In this document: positions 19,920-29,343 of the stretch, one piece after another
Numbering within the stretch: position 1 is the stretch's first letter
How the letters are laid out: each line of letters starts with the position of its first letter
From: an uncultured Flavobacteriaceae bacterium
GTDB taxonomy: Bacteria; Bacteroidota; Bacteroidia; Flavobacteriales; Flavobacteriaceae
Direction: 5' to 3'
Assembly (NCBI GenBank): GCA_947494715.1
Contig: CANLWG010000002.1
Span: 310,001 to 374,000, forward strand
DNA: 64,000 bases
Made by a program: the position numbers and the translations under genes
Notes under the pieces: generated by a model
Seen by the model: only the letters and a program-made list of their open reading frames with translations
Told to the model about the DNA's origin: nothing
Database searches by the model: none

Positions 19920-20975
19920 CTACAACTTTACTTTGTCATTTTTTCTAGATGCGCATTCCCTTGAAGATGCCCTTAAGACAAGCTCTGGTTTAAAAACTTC
20001 TTGTCTAAAATTCTTCTGCGGACCTTTATCATTTAATCTATGCAATATGATTCGTGCAGAGAGCATACCCAAGCTGTAAACCGGTTGCCAAACCGTAGAT
20101 AACGACGGCCTAAAATAAGAAGAGTGTGGTTCGTCATCAAAACCTACTATTGAAATATCCTCAGGTATCTTCAAGGCCATCTTTCTGGCGATGTGCATAG
20201 CAGAAATTGCAATATTATCGTTCATAGCAAAAATTGCATCCGGTAAATCTTCTAGCTTTAAGAGTTTTTCAGCAGGTTTTAGTCCGTCATCATGGGAAAA
20301 TCCAGGAACATGTTCAATATACTCCTTACGAATAGGAATGCCAGCTTCTTCCAAAGCATCCAAATATCCTTGAAGCCTATGCTTTGTAGTACTGAGATTT
20401 AAAGGGCCCCCTAAATGGGCAATCCTAGTGCACCCGGATTTAATGAGATATTCCACGGCCTGAAAGGCTCCTGCATAATCATCTACCAAGACTTTATCGG
20501 CCTCCAGTCCTGGGCAATCCCTATCAAATACCACTACAGGGATATCATTTTTTTGAAGTGTCCTAAAATGGTCAAAATTTTTGGTTGCCGAAGTAGGTGA
20601 CACCAAAACTCCGTCAACCTGTATTTTTAACAACTTTTTGATGATTACCGCTTCCTCCTCATAGGATTCATTCGAAAGGCAAATCATAATATTGTACTCT
20701 GAGCTACCTATGACATCTTGTATGCCCGTTATTATTGCTGAAAAAAAGTGGCTTGTAATCTCAGGGACAATTACCCCAATGGTATTCGATTTCTTTTGCA
20801 AAAGGTTCAAAGCAAGTAAATTGGGTTGATAGTCCAATTTTTTGGCCAAGGCCCTAACTGCATCCTTAGTTTCCTTCTTTAAGGCGGGATGGTCCTTCAA
20901 GGCTCTGGAAACCGTGGAAGGAGCAATACGTAGCTCACGGGCAATATCGGTAATGGTAACCCTACCCTTTTTCAT
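19920..20975 (-). CDS. LacI-family transcriptional regulator of inositol/mannoside genes
   Basis: A 351-residue LacI/GalR-type repressor. The N-terminal helix-turn-helix reads ITDIARELRIAPSTVSRALK (from residue 8), followed by the hinge NLLALNLLQKKSNTIGVIVP and a periplasmic-binding-protein-like ligand domain (for example GFDDEPHSSYFRPSLSTV near 280). It lies directly upstream of the iol operon on the same strand. Three copies of a PurR-like operator sit before the iol operon, the upstream phosphoesterase-GH92 operon and the susC operon, so it is the obvious candidate repressor. The inducer may be inositol or an iol intermediate; that is inference. Confidence 0.9.
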   Translation of the reverse strand: MKKGRVTITDIARELRIAPSTVSRALKDHPALKKETKDAVRALAKKLDYQPNLLALNLLQKKSNTIGVIVPEITSHFFSAIITGIQDVIGSSEYNIMICLSNESYEEEAVIIKKLLKIQVDGVLVSPTSATKNFDHFRTLQKNDIPVVVFDRDCPGLEADKVLVDDYAGAFQAVEYLIKSGCTRIAHLGGPLNLSTTKHRLQGYLDALEEAGIPIRKEYIEHVPGFSHDDGLKPAEKLLKLEDLPDAIFAMNDNIAISAMHIARKMALKIPEDISIVGFDDEPHSSYFRPSLSTVWQPVYSLGMLSARIILHRLNDKGPQKNFRQEVFKPELVLRASSRECASRKNDKVKL

Positions 20976-21170
20976 GATCGGCGGTTTTGAATCTTTTTAG
21001 TATTTGTCAATTGGCATATTTTATATTGTCGTTCACTAAACATGCTCCCTTTATGCCATTAAAACCTCTTAGAAAAATACAAAAAATTATGATGCCGTTT
21101 TATCGCTGGGAAAAAAGGATGGGAAAACGTAGGGGGACAAGTAAATTTACCAAACTGAAATAGATCATTA

Positions 21171-23510
21171 TTAGGGTTCCTTAAATTCCAAGATTAATTC
21201 CCCACCGTTGACAATTTGTGAATGCCGGATAGCCATTCCCTCGATTATTTCCCCATTCAGAAATGTATTTTTAATGGCCCAATTGCTTTCGCTATTATTT
21301 TTTGCACGAATCACAAAATGCTCTCCAGGATAATAATCAGGATGTAGACTAATCTTAATCTCATCGAAAATGGGGCTGCCCAATTGGTATGTTGGGTCTT
21401 GTTCGGTACCGCCATTCATTTGAAACAATCCCATTTTCAGTAATACCGATAAACTTCCCATGAGCCCTTGGTCCTCGTCGCCATTGTAACCTGTTGATGG
21501 ATCCAAACCACTGAAAACCGAGTCAACTACTTTGCGCGACCAATATTGGGTCAGATCAGGTCTGCCCAGTTGGTTAAAAATAAATGCCGTTTGAATGGAA
21601 GGTTGATTGCCGTAATTGATCGGAACGCGACTATATTCGGGATGCATTTCAACATCATGTGAGTTCCCTGAGGTAAAATCCAGTTTCTCGGCAATTTCAA
21701 ACTGACTATTCAGTTTTTCCACGGCTCTCTCGGTTCCGCCCATCAACTCGGCCAAGCCTACAATATTATGAGGCACAAACCAAGTGGCCTGTGCCCCGTT
21801 CCCTTCTATGAATCCATTTTCATATAAATAGGGATCATAGTTTTCCATCCAATCCCCATTGGAATCCTTTGGTCTAATCCAACCGGATTCCTTGTCAAAA
21901 AGGAGTTTGTAATTGTTTGATCGATCAAGAAAATAGCGATAGTCCTCTTCTCGATTCATTTTTTTTGCAAGTTGGGCTAAAGTCCAATCCTGGTAGGCAT
22001 ATTCCAGCGTGAGGCTGGCTCCATCTTGATGACCTCCAAATTTTCCTTCGGGAATCGGGTATGGCACAAAGCCTTTCTCTAGGTAATGTTTAAAACCTCC
22101 TCCTAAATTTGTTGTGTGTTCATAGCCCGCCTTTTCCATAATACCACCGGGCATATGGTTTTTCTTTAACGCCTTGTAGATAGTTTCTAAACTATCTTTT
22201 ACTATTTCTTTTTGAATGGCACTTATGATAAAAGGAGTGCTTGAAGCGCCTGTCATTACATAGGTATAATTGCCGCCCGAAGGCCCTCTTGGAACTAATC
22301 CGCCATCTTCATGATACTGTAGCAGCGAATGCACAAATTCTTCTTTAATATCAGGATAAACCAGACCCCAAAGTGTGTTCAGGGTCCATTGTGCCCCCCA
22401 GAAAGAATCGGAATTGTAATGGTTGAACTTGGGTTTTCCGTTGACATTCAAAGGCAATTGCCTTACCCTAAAACTATCACCGGTATTATCCGGGTAACTG
22501 CCATCCACATCATTGATCACTCTTCGTCCCTGTAAGGCATGCCAAAGATCGGTATAAAAACGGCGTTGCTTCGCTTCGGTACTTCCACTGACCTTAATTC
22601 TTCCCAGTAACGTATTCCATTCTTCCTTAGATTCCTTCACTACTTTTTCAAAATCCCAATGGTCCAACTCGGCGGTTGAATTCTTTTGCGCATTTTTAAT
22701 CGAAGTATATGAAATCCCTGCTTTTAGCTTTACCGTTTTTTTATCTTGCTCAGTAAAAACAAGGTAATTGTGTGTCCCGTCATCTTGGGTGATCGAATCG
22801 ATTCTTGAATCAAATTCCACATGAAAAAACACCTTGAAGGGTTTGGGGCGTCGGTGTGTCGGCGCCATTTCAAATTCTCCGGCGAGTGCACTGTCGCCAA
22901 TTTTTGCCAATGTACCGTTCCTATTTTCACAAGGGCCCAATAATCCGTTTAAATTAAATAATATGCCGGGTTTCCCCTTGGATGGAAAGGAATATCTGTG
23001 GAACCCTACCCGCTTTGTACTGGTTAACTCGGCGGTTATATCATATTTCCGTAGGTCGACCAAATGATACCCGGGAACGGCCTTTTCCGTTTCGTGGGAA
23101 AATTTTGAATAAAAATCGGTAAAAATGGCCTCCTTGTTTTCTTCCGAAATTGTGACCGGCATTACGGAAAGCCCTGAAATCTGCCAGCCATGAATATGAC
23201 TGAATCCTTTGATGGTATCGGTTTTGTACCGATAGCCGCTACCCCATGCACCACCAATCTGTGTGTCGGGACTAAGGTTAACCATACCAAAAGGACGGCA
23301 TGCGGATGAAAATAAAAACCAGCGGGAGTTTTCGGTATCCAATTGGGTATACACCTTATCTACGGGACGAGCATCATATTCCGTAATCTTGGAAGAACTT
23401 GTCCGTTCTTTACCACAAGAGCCTATCAAGAATACCATTAGAAATATTCCCAAGCCTCTCAAAACAAAAGGTTCATTTGGTCTCATCCTATTTGGAAAAT
23501 TAATTTTCAT
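21171..23510 (-). CDS. GH92 family enzyme, lipoprotein, Gln in place of catalytic acid
   Basis: A 779-residue GH92 protein exported as a lipoprotein (IGSC, Cys32). It keeps the fold marks ACRPFGMVNLSPD, GFSHIHGWQISGLSVMP and DSFWGAQWTLNTLWGLVYP. Aligned to the GH92 at 6732, the segment NQPSIQTAFIFNQLGRP (635-651) matches NEPGHHYAYLFNYAGQP, so Gln636 takes the place of the general acid Glu. The acidic base region is GDEDQG (677-682), but the usual QMSAW is replaced by LMGSL. GH92 enzymes with this Glu-to-Gln change are known to cleave mannose-alpha-1-phosphate diesters, where the leaving group needs no acid. It follows susCD, behind a hairpin at 23629-23656. Substrate is inferred; loss of activity is the alternative. 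Confidence 0.88.
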   Translation of the reverse strand: MKINFPNRMRPNEPFVLRGLGIFLMVFLIGSCGKERTSSSKITEYDARPVDKVYTQLDTENSRWFLFSSACRPFGMVNLSPDTQIGGAWGSGYRYKTDTIKGFSHIHGWQISGLSVMPVTISEENKEAIFTDFYSKFSHETEKAVPGYHLVDLRKYDITAELTSTKRVGFHRYSFPSKGKPGILFNLNGLLGPCENRNGTLAKIGDSALAGEFEMAPTHRRPKPFKVFFHVEFDSRIDSITQDDGTHNYLVFTEQDKKTVKLKAGISYTSIKNAQKNSTAELDHWDFEKVVKESKEEWNTLLGRIKVSGSTEAKQRRFYTDLWHALQGRRVINDVDGSYPDNTGDSFRVRQLPLNVNGKPKFNHYNSDSFWGAQWTLNTLWGLVYPDIKEEFVHSLLQYHEDGGLVPRGPSGGNYTYVMTGASSTPFIISAIQKEIVKDSLETIYKALKKNHMPGGIMEKAGYEHTTNLGGGFKHYLEKGFVPYPIPEGKFGGHQDGASLTLEYAYQDWTLAQLAKKMNREEDYRYFLDRSNNYKLLFDKESGWIRPKDSNGDWMENYDPYLYENGFIEGNGAQATWFVPHNIVGLAELMGGTERAVEKLNSQFEIAEKLDFTSGNSHDVEMHPEYSRVPINYGNQPSIQTAFIFNQLGRPDLTQYWSRKVVDSVFSGLDPSTGYNGDEDQGLMGSLSVLLKMGLFQMNGGTEQDPTYQLGSPIFDEIKISLHPDYYPGEHFVIRAKNNSESNWAIKNTFLNGEIIEGMAIRHSQIVNGGELILEFKEP

Positions 23511-23628
23511 CGCCCTACCTTACTCATGCAAATACCGCTACCTCAATAAATATAAAGGTTTATACCAACAATTTAAGGCTAACTGCTACAGCCCGGTGTT
23601 ATTATAATCTACATCTGCCCCTAAAAAT

Positions 23629-23656
23629 AAAGGCAAGCAAATATTTGCCTGCCTTT
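23629..23656 (-). terminator. Hairpin between susD and GH92, probable (partial) terminator
   Basis: Arms AAAGGCAAGCAAAT (23629-23642) and ATTTGCCTGCCTTT (23643-23656) pair fully except one position that becomes G-U in minus-strand RNA; on that strand the stem is followed by ATTTTT. It would end or reduce transcription after susD, with partial read-through into the GH92 gene. Confidence 0.65.
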
Positions 23657-23795
23657 ACTAAACTAACTCAAACTTAAACAAACTAATTACGAAAAACCAA
23701 CACTATTACTAGTGTAGTATTCTATTTCAAAACGAATTGCCAAGTGGACCGGAATCATTGGAACAGCCCAATCATCCTGCACTTGTTACGATGCG

Positions 23796-25553
23796 TTAAT
23801 ACCCCGGATTCTGTTGCAAGAAACCGTCTATTCCCGAAGCGGCGTCAACCGCACTTTGGGGAATAGGGAACAACCTTTTATTGGGGTCGGCATCTGTCTT
23901 ACCTGTCCAAGAATCTTCATATTTGCCAAAACGTATTTGGTCTCCCCTTCTAAAACCTTCCCAATACAGTTCAAAACCACGCTCACGGAACAGGATGTCC
24001 AAATCAATTGCGGTCCATGCTTCTGGAGTTTGATCCGGACGGGCCGTTCTGGACGTTCTAACCATGTTAACGTCCGCCAAGGCGCCTGCATCGTCACCAT
24101 TTCTCAATTTGGCCTCTGCGCGCATCAAATAAATCTCCGCCAGACGTAGCAATACCAAATCCACACTACTGAAATTGTTACCATTTGGCGAAGTACGGCT
24201 AAATTGATATTTAGAAGGCCGATACCCTTTGTTGTGCAAGGAACCTTCATTGGTGAAGTCAACTTCCAAAGTATGGTCTACATAGCCCACATCCCTATCC
24301 GGTCCGTTCCCTTTTCTTTGTTGTATGGGATAAACCCTGACACTGCCACCATCACAGGTTAAAAAAGCTCCGTCATCACCTTTTCTAGGTCCCCATTGAA
24401 TACCTCGTAAAATTCCCCTATCCATTTCAAAGACAGTGGGTTCAACACAGTAATAGCTATCTTCGGTTTCCGTAGCTAGCAAAGGTTCGCGATTTTCAAG
24501 GTCCTGTAGCTGTACATCGGGAACTATAGTGTTTCTTTGATAGAACCTTGCATCCGCCTCGGCAGGATCAACGGCACCATAGGCATCTACCCAAGTCTGG
24601 TAAAAGTCAGAAGTGATGGCAGGGCCATCCGTACCATCGGCACTTGGGAATTCAGGCCTTGGAAACATGGAACCTGCAATAGGCCAATAGGCCCATCGGC
24701 TATGCTCCCTTCTTAACTGCCCTCGTTGATCCAAAGCAAAGATCAACTCCGCATTGCCATTGTTATCATCGTTGAACAAATCAAAGTACTCCGGGGATAA
24801 TGCAAAAGCACCGGAATTGATAATGTTGTCCGTATACTGTATTACCCGGCCCATGTCTTCCTGGCTAAAGTTCGGGGTACCGTATGGGTCGCGATAGATC
24901 GCAGCATTGAGATACAACCGTGCCAAAAAGCCCCAAACCGCGGCCTGGGTAATTCTACCGGGACCCCTATCCGTGTTGATGACATCCACAACCGCCAACA
25001 GTTCACTTTCTATGTAATCTATGGCGTCTTGAGTCCTAAGCACTTCTGAGAGTTCGGCGGAAGATTCTTTTCGAAGTACCATACCCCAACTATCCAACAT
25101 CAACATGTTTAGATAAGCTCGTAACGCGCGCATTTCATGCAGGGCACCAAGTGCTTCATTGTTACCGCCGTCCGCAAGCGGGGTTAAGACTTCAATGGCG
25201 GCCAATGTTCTTGAAATATTGGTGGTAAGCTCGTTCCAACTATCACCGATCAAATCATTGGTTGGCGTAATGGTATGTGCATGGGTCGCTATATACTTGC
25301 CCCCATCGAACCAGTCCGTTCCCCCACGAAAGGGTAGGATGGCCTCATCCGAAGCTACCAATTGCATTCCATAGTAATGCGTATGTCTCCAAGTCCAGGA
25401 AACATAACCATAGGCAGGAGCAATAGCACCACTAATGGTTTCTGCCTGACCCCCAAATTCAGCTTCATCGATTCGTTCCTCTTCCAGATCGGTACACCCC
25501 CAATTGAACAAGGTACAAGAAGCAAATGTTAGAATTAAAATTTTATTTTTCAT
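23796..25553 (-). CDS. SusD/RagB-family outer-membrane nutrient-binding lipoprotein
   Basis: A 585-residue surface lipoprotein (signal ending FNWGC, Cys20) that caps the SusC channel and binds the ligand. The N-terminal part has TPR-like helices (for example ALGALHEMRALRAYLNMLMLDSWG near 133), and the C-terminus carries the family pattern LRLAEIYLMRAEAKLRNGD near 478 and RGFELYWEGFRRGDQIRFG near 525. It lies 19 bp after its SusC partner. The pair precedes the GH92 with the NQP motif and is under the LacI-type operator, so its ligand is probably a phosphomannoside or mannosyl-inositol compound (inference). Confidence 0.93.
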   Translation of the reverse strand: MKNKILILTFASCTLFNWGCTDLEEERIDEAEFGGQAETISGAIAPAYGYVSWTWRHTHYYGMQLVASDEAILPFRGGTDWFDGGKYIATHAHTITPTNDLIGDSWNELTTNISRTLAAIEVLTPLADGGNNEALGALHEMRALRAYLNMLMLDSWGMVLRKESSAELSEVLRTQDAIDYIESELLAVVDVINTDRGPGRITQAAVWGFLARLYLNAAIYRDPYGTPNFSQEDMGRVIQYTDNIINSGAFALSPEYFDLFNDDNNGNAELIFALDQRGQLRREHSRWAYWPIAGSMFPRPEFPSADGTDGPAITSDFYQTWVDAYGAVDPAEADARFYQRNTIVPDVQLQDLENREPLLATETEDSYYCVEPTVFEMDRGILRGIQWGPRKGDDGAFLTCDGGSVRVYPIQQRKGNGPDRDVGYVDHTLEVDFTNEGSLHNKGYRPSKYQFSRTSPNGNNFSSVDLVLLRLAEIYLMRAEAKLRNGDDAGALADVNMVRTSRTARPDQTPEAWTAIDLDILFRERGFELYWEGFRRGDQIRFGKYEDSWTGKTDADPNKRLFPIPQSAVDAASGIDGFLQQNPGY

Positions 25554-25572
25554 GATTGAAACAATTTTTTAA

Positions 25573-28551
25573 TTAAAATGTTACGTTTAAGCCTAATAAT
25601 AAAGTCCTTGGAGACGGATAGGTAAAACGGTCTATACCAAAGGTTTGAATATCGTCAATATCGGTTCCAGTATTGATTTCTGGATCAAAGCCCGAATAAT
25701 CCGTTATTACAAATAGGTTCTGTCCCGTTAACGTAAATCGAAAGTTACTCACCCAATCGCTTAGTCCGAGTATTGCTGGATCAAGGGTATACCCCAAGGT
25801 GGCATTGTTCAATCGCAAGAAACTGCCATCTTCCAGATATCGGGTAGAGACTTCGTTAGAATTGCTAAGATCTTCATTAGGAAATTGAACGGCAAAATCA
25901 GTGGTATTCAAATTTCTACTCAATTGACTATTGGAAAATATGGTCATGGCCGTATGGTTATAAATCTTATTTCCGGAAACCCCATTAAAATTAAGGCCTA
26001 AATCCCAACTTTTGTAGTTGAAGTTGAAGTAGAAGGCATAGATAATATCTGGAAGTGCAGTGCCTACTGCAATCCGATCATTATCCAAAGACTCACCATC
26101 CCCATTAACATCCCTAAACTGGTTTAAACCATCCGCACCGATGCCGATAAATTCTTTCATAAAGAAGGTGCCTATAGGCTCATCATTGATATACCCATTA
26201 ATGGTAGCACCTGTTTGCCCTGCCCCTTGGGCAGCACCAGAAGTAAGAACCTCAAATTGGGAATCTACCACCTTATTATCCGTATAGGATATATTACCTC
26301 CCACATTAAAGGTGAAGTCCTCAGTGAAATTGCCCCTGTAGTCCAGGGAAAGTTCAAAACCGGTATTTTTTATTTCCAAGTCAGGAATATTGGTCCAAAC
26401 TTTTTCCGTAGGCTGAATGGGATCTATTCTATTTGCGAATAACACCACGTCGGTGACCACTTTGTTGAAATAGTCCAAAGTACCCGTTATCCTATTGCCG
26501 AACAGGCCAAAATCCAGACCAATATTTGTTTGTGTGGACACCTCCCATTTCAAATCCGGAAACGCCGTACGAACAGGTACGGTACCAAAAGGATAATCGT
26601 CCAAGGAAGCTTCGGTCCCGTTAATGGGGTAGGTGTCATTTTCCGTCCTTGAATCAATGAAACTAGCCAAGCTTACTTTGGGGTCTATACCCTCCTGGTT
26701 GCCCGTTTGGCCCCAACTTGCACGAAGCTTTAGGTTGTTGAACACCGAACTATCGGCTAAGAAATCTTCCTTGCTAATATTCCATCCCAAGGCAAAAGAT
26801 GGGAAATAACCATATTTATTGTTCGCACCAAACCGGGACGAACCGTCGGCCCTCATGGTCGCCGTCAACAAATACTTGTCGTCATACGAATAATTTACCC
26901 TGCCAAAGTAAGACTGTAGCTCATTTATAAAAGCTTCGGACTCTAAAGTAGTGGGAAAAGTCTCGGTACTGATCTGGTCTTGAAATCGAGGTTCTATTCC
27001 GTTATTGGCAAATCCTTCCAGTTCAAACAGCTTTTGCTCAAATTTTGTTTCCTGGTAGGAATGGGCCGCCAAAACCGTTAGGTTATGTTTGCCCTGGCTG
27101 AAGGTATAAGTCAGCGTATTTTCAATCAAGGTATTGGTATTTATCGTTGCCCTTGTGTCCAATTCACCTTCCACAAAATCTTCCAATAAAGTGTAAGGAG
27201 TCTCTTGCTCATCGCGAGTGGTAGAGGCATAATCCACGCCCAGATTCAACTTATAGGTCAATCCCTTAATAATTTCAAAAGAAGGTGAAATATTGGCCAG
27301 GATTCTATTGCTATTGGCCTCATCCGTAAAAATCTGATTACGAACAACTGGATTTAAGCGTTCATCAAAAAATGTGGGCTCACCATTGGTAAAAGCGGGA
27401 AAGGTAGGATTCAATTGCAGCATATCTACTATAATCGCGTTGTCATCCGGTCTTTCATTTACCGTTCGGGAAGCAGTCAGGTTAAAATCGACATTGAACC
27501 GCCCCTGAAGTGCCTTTTGGTTTAAGTTTATACGCCCCGAATATCGTGTTAAAGAGCTATTGTTCAAAGTACCCTCCTGATCATCCACACCGGCCGACAC
27601 AAAATAGGAGGACTTGTCCACAACCCCACCACTCATGGAGAAATTAACATTCTTGGAAATACCTGTTCTGGTCAATTCATCCTGCCAATCGGTATTTGCA
27701 CCACCATCGGCTAGTGTTCCCCCTACTGCCGGTACTTGATTTCTAAACTCACTGGCACTGAACACATCCATAGGATTCGCTATGGTGGATACAGCCGTGG
27801 AGACCGATAAATTCATCTCCGTCTTACCGGCTTTTCCTTTTTTGGTCGTAATTACGATAACCCCATTGGCGGCACGTGCTCCATAGATCGCAGTCGCGGA
27901 CGCATCCTTTAACACATCCATTGATTCTATATCCTGTGGATTGAGGAAGTTTAAAGGGTTAGCACCAGGCGCGACACCAATGCTTGAATTATCAAGTATA
28001 AAACCATCCACTACAAAAAGGGGCGTGGTACCTGCACGAAGGCTTCCGACACCCCTAATAATAATGTTCTGGGCGGCTCCGGGTTCACCACTAACATTGG
28101 TCACATTTACACCGGCTATTTTACCTTGTAAAAGTTGACCGGGGTTGGCCACAACACCTTTATTGAAATTTTCACTTTTTACGGAACCGATAGAGCCGGT
28201 TATATCAGATTTTCTCTGAACACCATAACCAACTACTACCACATCTTCCAACTGAGTTGCGTCTTCAACCAACTGTACTGTTACATTGCTTTGCCCTGCA
28301 AGAGGTATATCAGTTGTTGTATATCCTAGATAGGAAACTTCCAAGATAGCGTTTTGATCGGCAACCTCAATGGTAAAATTACCATCAAAGTCGGTCGTTG
28401 TGCCATTGGTAGTTCCCTTTTCTATAACACTCGCCCCGGGAAGGGGTGCATTTTGATCGTCAGTGACCGTACCTGTCACCGTAGTCTGTGCCCATGAAAC
28501 CGAAATAATTCCGAGCAGGAAAATCAGCATTAAAAATCGAATTTTTTTCAT
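25573..28551 (-). CDS. SusC/RagA-family TonB-dependent outer-membrane transporter (no STN domain)
   Basis: A 992-residue TonB-dependent channel. Order: signal peptide ending SWAQ, a carboxypeptidase-regulatory-like domain (TVTGTVTDDQNAPLPGAS, about 24-105), a TonB-box region with VVVGYGVQRKSDITGS, the plug (VDGFILDNSS, AIYGARAANGVIVITTKKG) and a beta barrel ending in LLLGLNVTF. It has no STN domain, so it should not signal to a FecR/ECF pair; this agrees with control by the LacI-type operator at 28636-28651, 84 bp upstream. It forms a unit with the SusD gene just downstream. Confidence 0.95.
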   Translation of the reverse strand: MKKIRFLMLIFLLGIISVSWAQTTVTGTVTDDQNAPLPGASVIEKGTTNGTTTDFDGNFTIEVADQNAILEVSYLGYTTTDIPLAGQSNVTVQLVEDATQLEDVVVVGYGVQRKSDITGSIGSVKSENFNKGVVANPGQLLQGKIAGVNVTNVSGEPGAAQNIIIRGVGSLRAGTTPLFVVDGFILDNSSIGVAPGANPLNFLNPQDIESMDVLKDASATAIYGARAANGVIVITTKKGKAGKTEMNLSVSTAVSTIANPMDVFSASEFRNQVPAVGGTLADGGANTDWQDELTRTGISKNVNFSMSGGVVDKSSYFVSAGVDDQEGTLNNSSLTRYSGRINLNQKALQGRFNVDFNLTASRTVNERPDDNAIIVDMLQLNPTFPAFTNGEPTFFDERLNPVVRNQIFTDEANSNRILANISPSFEIIKGLTYKLNLGVDYASTTRDEQETPYTLLEDFVEGELDTRATINTNTLIENTLTYTFSQGKHNLTVLAAHSYQETKFEQKLFELEGFANNGIEPRFQDQISTETFPTTLESEAFINELQSYFGRVNYSYDDKYLLTATMRADGSSRFGANNKYGYFPSFALGWNISKEDFLADSSVFNNLKLRASWGQTGNQEGIDPKVSLASFIDSRTENDTYPINGTEASLDDYPFGTVPVRTAFPDLKWEVSTQTNIGLDFGLFGNRITGTLDYFNKVVTDVVLFANRIDPIQPTEKVWTNIPDLEIKNTGFELSLDYRGNFTEDFTFNVGGNISYTDNKVVDSQFEVLTSGAAQGAGQTGATINGYINDEPIGTFFMKEFIGIGADGLNQFRDVNGDGESLDNDRIAVGTALPDIIYAFYFNFNYKSWDLGLNFNGVSGNKIYNHTAMTIFSNSQLSRNLNTTDFAVQFPNEDLSNSNEVSTRYLEDGSFLRLNNATLGYTLDPAILGLSDWVSNFRFTLTGQNLFVITDYSGFDPEINTGTDIDDIQTFGIDRFTYPSPRTLLLGLNVTF

Positions 28552-28590
28552 ATCTGGCTGTTTTTGCGTTAGTTAATTTACAAGCCAAAT

Positions 28591-28651
28591 AACAATAAAA
28601 AAGCGATGTTAAAAATTATTTAATGCCAAAAGTCTATGCAAAGGTTTGCAT
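28591..28651 (-). promoter_or_regulatory. susC operon promoter/operator block
   Basis: The operator ATGCAAACCTTTGCAT (minus strand) is at 28636-28651. The following bases (AGACTTTTGG, an AT-rich spacer, TTTTTAACATCGC, TTTTTTATTGTT) match the block before iolJ at nearly every position outside the spacer. A TTTG in the operator followed about 20 bases later by TAATTTTT is close to the Bacteroidota promoter pattern TTTG/TAnnTTTG. Confidence 0.75.
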
Positions 28652-28785
28652 TGATTTACATGGTCTTAAGCCTTATTTAAACTTTAGGGAACATCATTTT
28701 CAAATAACTATTTAGAGCTTTTTAAAACTGGTAAAAAAGTAAAAAGGAAGGTAGAATTTCTAAAAAAATGGGAACCAAGATATGG

Positions 28786-29343
28786 TCAGTTCAACAAGTA
28801 AATCTTCAACAAAACGGCTGGCTCATCAAATTCGTTGGACATCCCATGCGGAACTGTTCCATCAAAAAATAGTAAATCCCCTTTTTCTAAATGGACATCT
28901 TCCTTTCGTATGAGATACGTAAGTTTTCCACTGAGGACAAAAACCAATTCATTGGCATTTGTTGAAATAGGTTTTCGGTATGACCTTCCCAATACATTTA
29001 CAATGTATACCCTTATACTGTTATCGGAAGTATTGCTGGAGAGCAAATGGATATATTCCAAATTTTTTGAATCTTCCCTAACTTCCTTGGTACCTTCCCC
29101 ATCTTTGACAAGTATGTAGTCTCCGCTAATATTAGATGATAGTTCCAACTCTGATAAATCTATGCTCAATGTTTGCATAATCTTTAAAAGCACAGGTAAA
29201 GATGGTGTGGTTCTTAAATTCTCGATTTTGGATATTAAGCCTGCACTTACCCCTGTTCTTTTGGCAACTTGCTGTAAGGTCAAATCTCTTTTTTGCCTCG
29301 CCGATTTTAACTGTCTGCCAATATTCACCAGAATGTCATCCAT
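28786..29343 (-). CDS. XRE-family helix-turn-helix regulator with C-terminal cupin domain
   Basis: A 185-residue transcription factor. The N-terminal HTH_3 domain reads LKSARQKRDLTLQQVAKRTG then VSAGLISKIENLRTTPSLP (about 13-53). The C-terminal cupin (about 105-185) ends with LEKGDLLFFDGTVPHGMSNE and should bind a small ligand. It lies downstream of the aminoethylphosphonate genes, 239 bp after the FAD oxidase gene, so it probably has its own promoter and probably regulates the phosphonate operon. GTAAAA/TTTAC hexamers lie at 29372-29377, 29394-29398 and 29456-29461, and similar hexamers are before phnA. The effector is unknown. Confidence 0.88.
   Translation of the reverse strand: MDDILVNIGRQLKSARQKRDLTLQQVAKRTGVSAGLISKIENLRTTPSLPVLLKIMQTLSIDLSELELSSNISGDYILVKDGEGTKEVREDSKNLEYIHLLSSNTSDNSIRVYIVNVLGRSYRKPISTNANELVFVLSGKLTYLIRKEDVHLEKGDLLFFDGTVPHGMSNEFDEPAVLLKIYLLN

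Noticed and set aside
23524-23540. ATGCAAATACCGC, half of the LacI-type operator, upstream of the Gln-type GH92
   Set aside because: Only the left arm matches; there is no inverted right arm, so I do not count it as a fourth operator.
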